Assembly: GCF_014197535.1 (NCBI RefSeq)
Contig: NZ_JACIFV010000006.1
Location: 1-64,000, forward strand
DNA length: 64,000 nt
Direction of reading: 5' to 3'
Source: Rhizobium aethiopicum
GTDB taxonomy: Bacteria > Pseudomonadota > Alphaproteobacteria > Rhizobiales > Rhizobiaceae
Shown here: piece by piece, positions 9,231 to 17,438 of the stretch
Layout: each line of letters opens with the position of its first letter
Position numbering within the stretch: the first letter of the stretch is position 1
Position numbers and translations under genes: made by a program
Notes under the pieces: model-generated
Told to the model about the DNA's origin: nothing
The model's database searches: none
The model's input: the letters and a program-made list of their open reading frames with translations, nothing else

Positions 9231-10376
9231 CTAGGCGCGAAGCTTCTCGTCGCCATTCTCCCGGATGCCCGTGCGGGCGGCTCCCTCGCCGCCCAGCAGG
9301 CGCTTTTCGGTCTCTTGCAGGTCGAGGATCGCCTGTTCGATCGTCTCAGCCGGAGTTTCCCGCGAGTCTGCGCGCCACCGATGATGCCGCCACAAGCCGA
9401 CGAGCAGGCGTCGGCTCGGAACTTCTATCGTCTCGTGAATGAACCATGCTCCTGCGGCCGCAACGCCAAGCGCCACCAGAATGAGCACCGGTTCCGGCAT
9501 CAGAGCCTCGAAAGCCCGGCGCACAAGGAACATGATCGGGACGTGGAAAAGATAGAGCGAAAAGCTGATCGCGCCGAAGAACCGCACGGGCGCCGCTGCC
9601 AGGACATGGGCTGCGATGGGAGGCTGTCGAGCGACGAGTGCCACGATGACGGCTGCTGCGGCCGCGCTTTGCAGGCTCCAGAATTCAGGGGAGAAACCAG
9701 GCAAGACATGCCTGTAAACGAAGAACACCGCCAGAAGGAACAGCGTGAAAGCGCCTGTGGAGGCGGATGGCCTCCACTTGTCCCAGCAGGAATGCATCGC
9801 TCCGGCAAGGGCGCCGAACAGAAAATAGGGGAGCTTGGAAAGAAGCAGTATGCCTGGCCCCGGCAGTTCAAGCAGACCATCCACCACGACCAGCACCGCC
9901 AAGCCTACGATCACACCGCTATAGCGCTGCGGGCGGCTCAAACAGAGCCAAAGGATCGGGAAGAACAGATAGAACTGAATTTCGGGTGGAATTGACCAGA
10001 AAACGCCGCTCGAGCCCAGAAGAAAGACGTGACGGAGAAATTCCGTGCCGCCGATGATCGGCTGAACGAAGTTTACACTTTGCATGCCGGACAGCATCGC
10101 CACGAGCAGGACAGCAGCCAGATAGACCGGATAGATACGGGCAAAGCGGCTCACCAGAAAATCCAGGACATTTTCTCTGGTCACCGGCCGCGAGCCGTAG
10201 AGATGGGCCATCAGAAAGCCGCTGAGGGCGAAGAACAGACCAACGGCTTCGCTGCCCATAGTGATGAACTGCAAGGCTGTATTTGGAAAAACAAGCCCGA
10301 TATGCGCCTGCACGACCAGAAGCGCGGCGACACCGCGCAGACCATCGAGACTGGGGATGTAATCCGGCCGGCTCAT
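9231..10376 (-). CDS. Acyltransferase 3 family membrane protein
   Basis: About 381 residues with roughly ten hydrophobic segments. The N-terminal IPSLDGLRGVAALLVVQAH is the hallmark of the acyltransferase-3 (OafA/NodX/ExoZ-like) family, in which the conserved Arg and His act in transfer of acyl groups to sugars of O-antigen, exopolysaccharide or Nod factors. The charged C-terminal tail of about 60 residues is cytosolic and coiled-coil-like (ETPAETIEQAILDLQETEKR). The ATG at 10376 is preferred; a TTG 30 bases upstream is possible, and neither has a strong ribosome site. It ends directly against the kinase stop codon, so the two genes are convergent with no spacer. The acceptor is unknown. Confidence 0.85.
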   Translation of the reverse strand: MSRPDYIPSLDGLRGVAALLVVQAHIGLVFPNTALQFITMGSEAVGLFFALSGFLMAHLYGSRPVTRENVLDFLVSRFARIYPVYLAAVLLVAMLSGMQSVNFVQPIIGGTEFLRHVFLLGSSGVFWSIPPEIQFYLFFPILWLCLSRPQRYSGVIVGLAVLVVVDGLLELPGPGILLLSKLPYFLFGALAGAMHSCWDKWRPSASTGAFTLFLLAVFFVYRHVLPGFSPEFWSLQSAAAAAVIVALVARQPPIAAHVLAAAPVRFFGAISFSLYLFHVPIMFLVRRAFEALMPEPVLILVALGVAAAGAWFIHETIEVPSRRLLVGLWRHHRWRADSRETPAETIEQAILDLQETEKRLLGGEGAARTGIRENGDEKLRA

Positions 10377-10508
10377 GTGCAACTTTGAAATGTTCTGTTC
10401 AGGCAAGCAGTATCGGAGATCGCTTTACAAGAGATTAATCCGGCGCGCGCAAGCCATCGGTGTGCAACTGCTGCTTGCCGGTGCGCTCGAATGAAGCAAG
10501 CGACCGCT

Positions 10509-11267
10509 CTAGTCTCGGCGGCTTGTTCCGATCTCGCCGCGAACAACAAACACCAGCAATGCCAGCACCATGACCGCCAGCCCGTACCAGGTGATCGCAT
10601 AGACGAGATGGTTGTTGGGGAAATGGATGACGGTGAGGCCGCCGACGGGCAGGCCGCCGGGATTGGCGGCGGCGTCGGCATCGATGAAATAGGGCGCGAT
10701 CGCGCCGAGGCCGCGCTTTTGCGCGATCGCTGCGACATCGCGCGAATACCAGCGGTCGGCGGCGACGTCGTTGGATTGGAGCAGCGATCCCTTCGGCTCG
10801 GTCATCCGCAGCAGCCCGGTGATCTCGATCGGGCCCGATATCTGACCGTCGCGGCGCGAGGCGGGGTCGCGCCTGTCCGTCGGCACAAAGCCGCGATTGA
10901 CGAGGATGGCGGTGCCGTCAGCGAGCATCAGCGGCGTCATCACCCAATAACCCGGGCCGAGCACGGTCGAGGCGTAGACCAGCGTTTCCTTGTCGTTTGC
11001 CAGCATTCCCTCGACGCTCACCCGGCGATACTCGTCTTTTGCGGCATTGACCTTATCCCAGTTCGCGCGTGCCGGGGCCGGCACGGCGGCTGTGTGCACG
11101 CGCTGGTCGACGCGGGCGATGAGGTCGCGCTTCCAGCCCAGGCGTTGAACCTGCCAGGTGCCGAGACCAAAGAGGATGGCGGCAAGCAGTGCCAGGCAGA
11201 CGGCGAAAAGCGCGCGTTTTGCCCGGAAATGCCGTCTTTCCGATGTTTGCGTGGAGGCTTCGCTCAT
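10509..11267 (-). CDS. SURF1 family cytochrome oxidase assembly protein
   Basis: A 252-residue SURF1/Shy1-type protein. There is one N-terminal membrane segment (about 21-40) followed by the family motif LGTWQVQRLGWKRDLIARVDQR, then a periplasmic domain, then a second membrane segment near the C-terminus (YAITWYGLAVMVLALLVFVVRG). SURF1 helps heme insertion into heme-copper oxidases. It lies 40 bp downstream of cyoD on the same strand, so it is almost certainly the last gene of the cyo operon and serves this oxidase. The short spacer contains a GC hairpin (GGGCGGC / GCCGCCC) without a T run. Confidence 0.92.
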   Translation of the reverse strand: MSEASTQTSERRHFRAKRALFAVCLALLAAILFGLGTWQVQRLGWKRDLIARVDQRVHTAAVPAPARANWDKVNAAKDEYRRVSVEGMLANDKETLVYASTVLGPGYWVMTPLMLADGTAILVNRGFVPTDRRDPASRRDGQISGPIEITGLLRMTEPKGSLLQSNDVAADRWYSRDVAAIAQKRGLGAIAPYFIDADAAANPGGLPVGGLTVIHFPNNHLVYAITWYGLAVMVLALLVFVVRGEIGTSRRD

Positions 11268-11307
11268 TGATCTCAGGGCGGCGCTGCGGCCGCCCCTTCG
11301 TTTGCCG

Positions 11308-11709
11308 TTACGGCATGTTCTTCATCATCTCCGGGCTCATCGGCATCATATTGGAGTTGAGATGATGCATGACCCAGAGCGAACCGGAGAGCGCGATGGC
11401 AACGATGATGAGGGTGAAGATCAGCGCCATCATCGTCCAGCCGCCTTCGCTCCTGGGGTTCATGTGCAGGAAGAAGACCATATGGACGACGATCTGGATG
11501 GCGCCGAGGCCCATGACCAGCACCGCCGTCAGCGCCGGGCTGGCGACGACGCCGGACATAACAAGCCAGAAGGGAAGGGCGGTCAGGACGACAGAGAGCG
11601 CGAAGCCCGTCATGTAGCTTTTGAACGTCCCGTGGCCGGCTTGGTGACCGTGGCTGTGGCCGTGATGCGCCTCGTGGGCATCCTCATGGGTGGGTGCTTG
11701 CGAACTCAT
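11308..11709 (-). CDS. cyoD: Cytochrome o ubiquinol oxidase subunit IV
   Basis: 133 residues. A His-rich N-terminus ([15 protein letters not shown]) precedes three membrane segments with the CyoD pattern ([56 protein letters not shown]). Subunit IV is non-catalytic and assists assembly of the CuB site in the bo3 oxidase. The start at 11709 overlaps the cyoC stop by four bases (ATGA), indicating translational coupling. The terminus [11 protein letters not shown] is Met-rich, as in CyoA of this operon. Confidence 0.95.
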   Translation of the reverse strand: MSSQAPTHEDAHEAHHGHSHGHQAGHGTFKSYMTGFALSVVLTALPFWLVMSGVVASPALTAVLVMGLGAIQIVVHMVFFLHMNPRSEGGWTMMALIFTLIIVAIALSGSLWVMHHLNSNMMPMSPEMMKNMP

Positions 11710-12332
11710 CCGAGAACTCCGAGCAGATAGACGAAGGAAAAGACGCCGATCCAGACGACGTCGAGGAAGTGCCAGAACATCGAAAGGCACATCAGGCGGC
11801 GGCGGTTGGCCTCGACCAGGCCGTGCATCGACACCTGCACCATCAGCGTGATCAGCCAGATGATGCCGAAGGTGACGTGCAGCCCGTGGGTGCCGACGAG
11901 CGTGAAGAAGGAGGAGAGGAAGGCGCTGCGCGTCGGCCCGGCGCCCTCGTGGATCAGGTGGATGAACTCGTAAAGTTCGAGCCCGATGAAGGCCGCGCCG
12001 AACAGGCCGGTGACGGCAAGCCAGAACAGCGTTTCCGCCTTGGCGTTGCGCTCCATCTGCAGCATGGCGAAGCCATAGGTGATCGAGGAGAAGAGCAGCA
12101 TCGAGGTGTTGAGGGCGACGATCGGCAGATCGAAGAGATCGGCCGGCGACGGGCCGGCGGCATAGTTGCGGCCGAGCACGCCGTGCGTGGCAAAGAGCAC
12201 CGCGAAGATCAGGCAGTCGCTCATCAGATAGAGCCAGAAGCCGAGATTGGTGCTCCCCTCCGGATGATGGTCTTCGGTCAGATAGAATTCAGGCTTTTCG
12301 GCCGTGTCGATGGTTTGATCGCTCATGGTCAT
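11706..12332 (-). CDS. cyoC: Cytochrome o ubiquinol oxidase subunit III
   Basis: 208 residues with five membrane segments, the usual number and length for CyoC. Family motifs include [34 protein letters not shown] and [18 protein letters not shown]. It is a structural subunit of the inner-membrane quinol oxidase. The start ATG overlaps the cyoB stop (TAATG), and a second in-frame ATG lies two codons on. The gene overlaps cyoD by four bases at its end. Confidence 0.96.
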   Translation of the reverse strand: MTMSDQTIDTAEKPEFYLTEDHHPEGSTNLGFWLYLMSDCLIFAVLFATHGVLGRNYAAGPSPADLFDLPIVALNTSMLLFSSITYGFAMLQMERNAKAETLFWLAVTGLFGAAFIGLELYEFIHLIHEGAGPTRSAFLSSFFTLVGTHGLHVTFGIIWLITLMVQVSMHGLVEANRRRLMCLSMFWHFLDVVWIGVFSFVYLLGVLG

Positions 12333-14335
12333 TACACCTGCTCGGCAAGCAGCGCCGTGCGCTTGCCTTCCGTTTCGGTCACCTTGCCGGCGGGGATGTA
12401 GAAGTCGCGTTTATAGTTGAAGGTATGGCCGATCGCCACGGCAAGCAGCGCGACGGCGGAAAGGATTACCAGCCACCACATGTACCAGATCAGGCCGAAG
12501 GCAAGCGCGATGCTGATTGCCGACAGGATGGCGCCGGTGCCGGTATTCTTCGGCATGTGGATCGGCTTGAAGCCGCCGAGCGGGCGCTCGTAGCCACGCC
12601 TTTTCATGTCGTACCAGCTGTCATGGTCGTGGACCACGGGCGTGAAGGCGAAGTTGTAGTCCGGCGGCGGCGAGGAGGTCGACCATTCCAGCGTCCGGGC
12701 ATCCCAGGGATCGCCGCTGTCGTCGCGCAATTCCTCGCGTTTCATGAAGCTGACGACGATCTGGATCAGGAAGGCGGCGATGCCGAGCGCGATCAGTCCA
12801 ACGCCGAAGGCGGCAATGATGAACCAGATCCGCAGCGACGGATCCTCGAACTGGCTCATGCGGCGGGTGACGCCCATCAGGCCGAGCACATAGAGCGGCA
12901 TGAAGGCGAACCAGAAGCCGATCTGCCAGAACCAGAAGCTGATCTTGCCCCAGAAGGGATCGAGCTTGAAGCCGAAGGCCTTCGGGAACCAATAGTTCAC
13001 GCCGGCGAACATGCCGAACAGAACGCCGCCGATGATGACATTGTGGAAGTGGGCGATGAGGAACAGCGAATTGTGCAGCACGAAATCGGCCGGCGGCACG
13101 GCGAGCATGACGCCGGTCATCCCGCCGATGACGAAGGTCACCATGAAGCCGACCGTCCACAGCATCGGCACCTCGTAGCGGATGCGGCCGCGATACATGG
13201 TGAAGAGCCAGTTGAAGATCTTCGCTCCCGTGGGGATCGAGATGATCATCGTGGTGATGCCGAAGAAGGAGTTGACGGAAGCGCCCGAACCCATCGTGAA
13301 GAAGTGGTGCAGCCAGACGATGTAGGACAGGATCATGATCACGCAGGTGGCGTATACCATCGAGGCATAGCCGAACAGGCGTTTGCCGGAGAAGGTGGCG
13401 ACGACTTCCGAGAAGATGCCGAAGGCCGGCAGCACCAGGATGTAGACCTCCGGGTGACCCCAGATCCAGATGAGGTTGATGTACATCATCGGATTGCCGC
13501 CGAGGTCGTTGGTAAAGAAGTTCGTCCCGGCATAGCGGTCGAGCGACAGCAGCGCGAGCGTTGCCGTCAGGATCGGGAAGGAGGCGACGATCAGCACGTT
13601 GGTGCAGAGCGCCGTCCAGGTGAAGACCGGCATCTTCATGAAGGTCATGCCGGGCGCGCGCATCTTGACGATGGTGGCGATCAGGTTGATGCCCGACAGC
13701 GTCGTTCCGACACCGGCCACCTGCAGGCCCCAGATATAATAGTCGACGCCGACGCCCGGACTGTAGGCGGCCCCCGACAGCGGCGGATAAGCGAGCCAGC
13801 CGGTCTGGGCGAATTCGCCGATGAACAGCGACAGCATGATGATGATGGCGCCGGCAGTGGTCATCCAGAAGGAAAAGTTGTTGAGGAAGGGGAAGGAGAC
13901 GTCGCGCGCCCCGATCTGCAGCGGCACCACGAAGTTCATCAGGCCGGTGACGAAGGGCATCGCCACGAAGAAGATCATGATGACGCCGTGGGCGGTGAAG
14001 ATCTGGTCGTAATGGTGCGGCGGCAGGTAGCCCTCCGACCCGTTGAAGGCGATCGCCTGCTGGACGCGCATCAGGATCGCGTCGGAAAAACCGCGCAGCA
14101 GCATGATGACGGCCAGGATCACATACATGATGCCGATCTTCTTGTGATCGACGCTGCAGATCCAGTCGTGCCAGAGCGGGCCCCAGAACTTGAAATAGGT
14201 GATGGCGCCAAGCACGCCGAGACCCCCGATGACGACGCCGATGAAGGTCACGACCAGAATCGGCTCGTGGTAGGGAATGGCGTCGAGGGTCAACCGGCCG
14301 AAGATCAACTTCAGGAGGTCAGGATTGGAAAACAT
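12332..14335 (-). CDS. cyoB: Cytochrome o ubiquinol oxidase subunit I
   Basis: The 667-residue catalytic subunit, matching the usual size of CyoB, with about 15 membrane segments. The low-spin heme His lies in [11 protein letters not shown]. The CuB and cross-linked Tyr motif is [15 protein letters not shown]. The CuB His pair is in WLHHFFTMG, and the heme ligands are in [13 protein letters not shown]. It transfers electrons from ubiquinol to oxygen and pumps protons at the inner membrane. It starts 42 bp after cyoA ends, in the order cyoA-B-C-D-SURF1. Confidence 0.98.
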   Translation of the reverse strand: MFSNPDLLKLIFGRLTLDAIPYHEPILVVTFIGVVIGGLGVLGAITYFKFWGPLWHDWICSVDHKKIGIMYVILAVIMLLRGFSDAILMRVQQAIAFNGSEGYLPPHHYDQIFTAHGVIMIFFVAMPFVTGLMNFVVPLQIGARDVSFPFLNNFSFWMTTAGAIIIMLSLFIGEFAQTGWLAYPPLSGAAYSPGVGVDYYIWGLQVAGVGTTLSGINLIATIVKMRAPGMTFMKMPVFTWTALCTNVLIVASFPILTATLALLSLDRYAGTNFFTNDLGGNPMMYINLIWIWGHPEVYILVLPAFGIFSEVVATFSGKRLFGYASMVYATCVIMILSYIVWLHHFFTMGSGASVNSFFGITTMIISIPTGAKIFNWLFTMYRGRIRYEVPMLWTVGFMVTFVIGGMTGVMLAVPPADFVLHNSLFLIAHFHNVIIGGVLFGMFAGVNYWFPKAFGFKLDPFWGKISFWFWQIGFWFAFMPLYVLGLMGVTRRMSQFEDPSLRIWFIIAAFGVGLIALGIAAFLIQIVVSFMKREELRDDSGDPWDARTLEWSTSSPPPDYNFAFTPVVHDHDSWYDMKRRGYERPLGGFKPIHMPKNTGTGAILSAISIALAFGLIWYMWWLVILSAVALLAVAIGHTFNYKRDFYIPAGKVTETEGKRTALLAEQV

Positions 14336-14377
14336 GGAACAACCCGTTCATTATGTCTTGCGACGCAAAGCGCCAGG

Positions 14378-15550
14378 TTAATTGTTATTGTTGAGCTGCG
14401 CCGGCGCCGGATCGGCGCCGTTGCCCGTGCCGGGCATGGAATGGCCGTCATGCTGCATGTCCATTCCGGGCATGCCCTGCATGCCGGGCATGTCGTGCTG
14501 CATGCCGTTGCCGTCGGTGCTCTTGGGCGGCTCGACCTGCGCCGGGACGCCCGTTGCCGGCACGGTAGCCCCAGGCTCGACGACGCCTTCGCCGGCGTGG
14601 CGGTTGTCGTATTGCAGCTTTTCGCGATTCTCGGCGCTTTCCTTGCCGCCGCCGCCCGTCATGTCGATATGCATCATCTCGTTCATGCACATCTTGCCCG
14701 GCGTGGCGCACATATTGAGGATGGCGTTGTAGAGATCGGCGTCGGCGCCGGCATAATAGCGCACCGGCTCCTTCTCGCTCGGCTTCTCGAGCTTCAGATA
14801 GGCGTCGCGGTTGAGCATTGTGCCCTGCTGCTTGACCTTGGCCACCCAGGCGTCGAAGCCTTCGCGGGTGAGGCCATGGAACCTGAAGCGCATGTGCGAG
14901 AAGCCGGCGCCGCTGTAATTGGCGGAGAAGCCTTCATATTCGCCCTCCCGGTTGATGACGGCGTGCAGCTTCGTCTCCATGCCGGGCATGGCGTAGATCT
15001 GGCCGGCAAGGGCGGGGATGTAGAAGGAGTTCATCACCGAGGATGAGGTGATCTTGAAATTGACCGGCATGTCGACGGGGGCGGCGAGCTCGTTGACGGT
15101 GGCGATGCCGAGTTCGGGATAGAAGAACAGCCATTTCCAGTCGAGCGCTACGACCTCGACGGTCAGCGGCTTGGTATCGGCCGGGATGGCGCGCTCGGCA
15201 TCGAGCCGGTCGAGCGGGCGGTAGGGATCGAGCTTATGCGTGGAAATCCAGGTGACGGCGCCGAGCGCAATGATGATCGCCAGCGGTGCCGCCCAAATGA
15301 CGATTTCGAGGCGGGTCGAATGATGCCATTCCGGGGCGTAAGCGGCGGCCGTGTTGGAGCGGCGGTAGCGCCAGGCGAAGAGCAGCGTCAGGAAGATCAC
15401 CGGGACGATGATCAAAAGCATCAGCACCGTCGAGATGACGATGAGATCGCGCTGTTGCACGGCGATGTCGCCGGAGGGCGCCATGACCACCATGTTGCAT
15501 CCTGCCAGGAAAAGCAGCGGCAAGACGGATAGAAGGCGGGAAAACTTCAT
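14378..15550 (-). CDS. cyoA: Cytochrome o ubiquinol oxidase subunit II with Met/His-rich tail
   Basis: 390 residues, longer than the about 315 residues typical of E. coli CyoA. It starts with a lipoprotein signal (LLFLAGC lipobox), two membrane helices (about 40-115), then the cupredoxin-like periplasmic domain. That domain lacks the CuA ligands, as expected for a quinol oxidase (YAMPGMETKLHAVINREGEYEG; SGAGFSHMRFRFHG). The last roughly 43 residues are an unusual tail rich in Met, His, Gly and Pro (MPGMQGMPGMDMQHDGHSMP), ending in Asn. Such Met/His clusters resemble copper-binding segments of periplasmic metallochaperones, so a role in copper handling is an inference. The start ATG at 15550 gives a proper signal peptide. 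Confidence 0.95.
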   Translation of the reverse strand: MKFSRLLSVLPLLFLAGCNMVVMAPSGDIAVQQRDLIVISTVLMLLIIVPVIFLTLLFAWRYRRSNTAAAYAPEWHHSTRLEIVIWAAPLAIIIALGAVTWISTHKLDPYRPLDRLDAERAIPADTKPLTVEVVALDWKWLFFYPELGIATVNELAAPVDMPVNFKITSSSVMNSFYIPALAGQIYAMPGMETKLHAVINREGEYEGFSANYSGAGFSHMRFRFHGLTREGFDAWVAKVKQQGTMLNRDAYLKLEKPSEKEPVRYYAGADADLYNAILNMCATPGKMCMNEMMHIDMTGGGGKESAENREKLQYDNRHAGEGVVEPGATVPATGVPAQVEPPKSTDGNGMQHDMPGMQGMPGMDMQHDGHSMPGTGNGADPAPAQLNNNN

Positions 15551-15938
15551 GAGTTTTTGCACGTCTCTAAGCTCTTGTTGTTTCGTTTTGACCGCGACTA
15601 AAGCACTGAACCCGAGAACGACATGAGGCGGAAAGTCGCAGTGCAGCAAAGATGCCGCAGTGCGGCAGAATCGTGTTGCGCTACCGCCTTGAAATCCTGA
15701 TGAAATTAAGAAGGATTTTTTGCGCGCGCATGTCCCCTCAATATATCCGCAAGAGCCGGCCAGGCCAGCTTTGGCAGGGGAAAAATCACTGCCGGGATCA
15801 CGCAATTTTTCCGGCCCCGGCTCAATTTAAGCCGCGATGATGAACTATTTGCATCTTACGGACTTGATAAGCCTGCGGGTTTGATCAAGATCAGGTTGAG
15901 GCGCCGTGCCGAAAGCGCCTCAACGAGGGAGGCGTTTC
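15551..15938. promoter_or_regulatory. Divergent control region between cyoA and the MFS gene, with an FNR-like box
   Basis: A 388-bp region without a gene. At 15881-15894 lies TTGAT-CAAG-ATCAG, matching the FNR/FnrN/FixK anaerobox (TTGAT-N4-ATCAA) in nine of ten defined positions. It is 45 bp before the MFS start codon. A nearby CTTGATAAG at 15863-15871 may be a half-site. The cyoA promoter must also lie here, but no clear -35/-10 pair could be assigned. Confidence 0.5.
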
Positions 15939-17270
15939 ATGGCCACAGCATCGCATTACGGACCGTCATCGTCGTCGCTGGAACGCGACGCGCGGCGCAT
16001 TCACGACGACAAGCCGGTTTCGCCGGGCAGCATCGCCATCGGCGTGGTGATCGGCCGCATGTCGGAATTCTTCGATTTCTTCGTCTATGGCCTCGCCTCG
16101 GTCCTGGTCTTTCCGCAGCTCGTCTTTCCCTTCGCACCGGACAGGCTGACGGCGACGCTCTATTCCTTCGCCATCTTCTCGCTGGCCTTCCTCGCCCGCC
16201 CCGTCGGGTCCGTCGTCTTCATGACGATCGACCGGATGTACGGGCGCGGCACGAAGCTCACGATTGCGCTCTTCCTGCTCGGCGGCTCCACGGCCTCGAT
16301 CGCCTTCCTGCCGGGTTACGCGGAGATCGGCGTCTGGTCGATCGCCCTGCTGGCGCTCTTCCGTCTCGGCCAGGGCTTTGCGCTCGGCGGCGCCTGGGAC
16401 GGTCTTGCCTCGCTGCTGGCGCTCAATGCGCCGCCCAATCACCGCGGCTGGTACGCGATGATCCCGCAGCTCGGCGCGCCGATCGGCTTTGCGCTGGCAA
16501 GCACGCTCTTCGGTTATTTCGTCGCCAACCTGTCCAGCGAAGATTTCCTCTCCTGGGGCTGGCGCTATCCCTTCTTCGTCGCCTTTGCGATCAACGTCGT
16601 GGCGCTGTTTGCGCGTCTGCGCCTGGTCATGACCAAGGAATTCGGCACGCTTCTGGAGCAGCATGAGCTGGAGGCCGCACCGATTCTCCAGGTGCTGCGC
16701 GTGCACGGCCGCGACATCCTGATCGGCGCCTTCGTGCCGCTCGCCAGTTTCGCGATGTTCCACCTGGTCACCATCTTCCCGCTCGGCTGGATGAGCCTCT
16801 ACGGCAATCAGCCGATCGGCGCCTTCATGGTGGTGCAGGTGGTCGGCGCCATGGTCGGCGTCGTCGCCATCGTCGCCTCAGGGCTGATCGCCGACCGCAT
16901 CGGCCGCCGCGCCCAGCTCGCCATCTGCGCCGTCATCATCGCCATCTTCAGCTTTATCGGGCCGATTCTGATCGGATCGGGCAGTAACGGCCACGACGCC
17001 TTCGTCATCATCGGCTTCGGCGTGCTCGGCCTGTCCTTCGGCCAGGCGACCGGTTCGATCTCGTCGCGCTTCGGCCGCGGCTATCGCTATACCGGCGCCG
17101 CCTTCACCTCGGACCTCGCCTGGCTGATCGGCGCCGGCTTCGCGCCGCTGGTGGCCCTCAGCCTCTCCAGCCGCTTCGGCCTGACCTTCGTCGGCTACTA
17201 CCTGCTCTCCGGCGCCATCTGCACGCTGGCAGCACTCGCCTTCAGCAAGGCGCTGGAACAGCGCGAATAG
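15939..17270 (+). CDS. MFS transporter, metabolite:proton symporter type
   Basis: 443 residues with about 12 membrane segments. The N-terminal RMSEFFDFFVYGLASVLVFPQLVFP and the loop-2 region DRMYGRGTKLTIALFLLGGS fit the metabolite:H+ symporter branch (ShiA/KgtP/ProP-like). LFRLGQGFALGGAWDG is the matching helix-5 motif, and a second-half ADRIGRRAQL motif repeats the loop signature. Such carriers import small organic acids or osmolytes across the inner membrane. The start follows GAGGGAGG and an ATG 33 bases upstream is rejected. An FNR-like box upstream suggests oxygen-dependent expression. Confidence 0.88.
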   Translation: MATASHYGPSSSSLERDARRIHDDKPVSPGSIAIGVVIGRMSEFFDFFVYGLASVLVFPQLVFPFAPDRLTATLYSFAIFSLAFLARPVGSVVFMTIDRMYGRGTKLTIALFLLGGSTASIAFLPGYAEIGVWSIALLALFRLGQGFALGGAWDGLASLLALNAPPNHRGWYAMIPQLGAPIGFALASTLFGYFVANLSSEDFLSWGWRYPFFVAFAINVVALFARLRLVMTKEFGTLLEQHELEAAPILQVLRVHGRDILIGAFVPLASFAMFHLVTIFPLGWMSLYGNQPIGAFMVVQVVGAMVGVVAIVASGLIADRIGRRAQLAICAVIIAIFSFIGPILIGSGSNGHDAFVIIGFGVLGLSFGQATGSISSRFGRGYRYTGAAFTSDLAWLIGAGFAPLVALSLSSRFGLTFVGYYLLSGAICTLAALAFSKALEQRE

Positions 17271-17332
17271 GCGGAATGACGGCACGTCCGCGTTCCAGAC
17301 CCGGCCCAAATCCGGACGCTGCCGCCGATCGG

Positions 17333-17354
17333 GATCGAGCCACGGGGCTCGATC
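17333..17354. terminator. Perfect hairpin between convergent genes
   Basis: GATCGAGCC / GGCTCGATC form a 9-bp perfect stem with a 4-nt loop in the 168-bp gap between the converging MFS and RTX genes. There is no T run, so it could be a weak bidirectional terminator or part of a repeat. Confidence 0.4.
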
Positions 17355-17438
17355 CGCCTTCGGACCTCTGTAAACGAGCGAAGGATATGCCGCGCCGTCC
17401 TAGCGCTGGTTTGCCTCACATCCCGATGCGGGCCGCTC

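Noticed and set aside
12425..15046. Long open frame on the plus strand opposite cyoB/cyoA (873 codons)
   Set aside because: It is the antisense of highly conserved cyo genes, is extremely rich in Asp, His, Glu and Arg, and has no domain pattern. It arises from GC-rich codon use.
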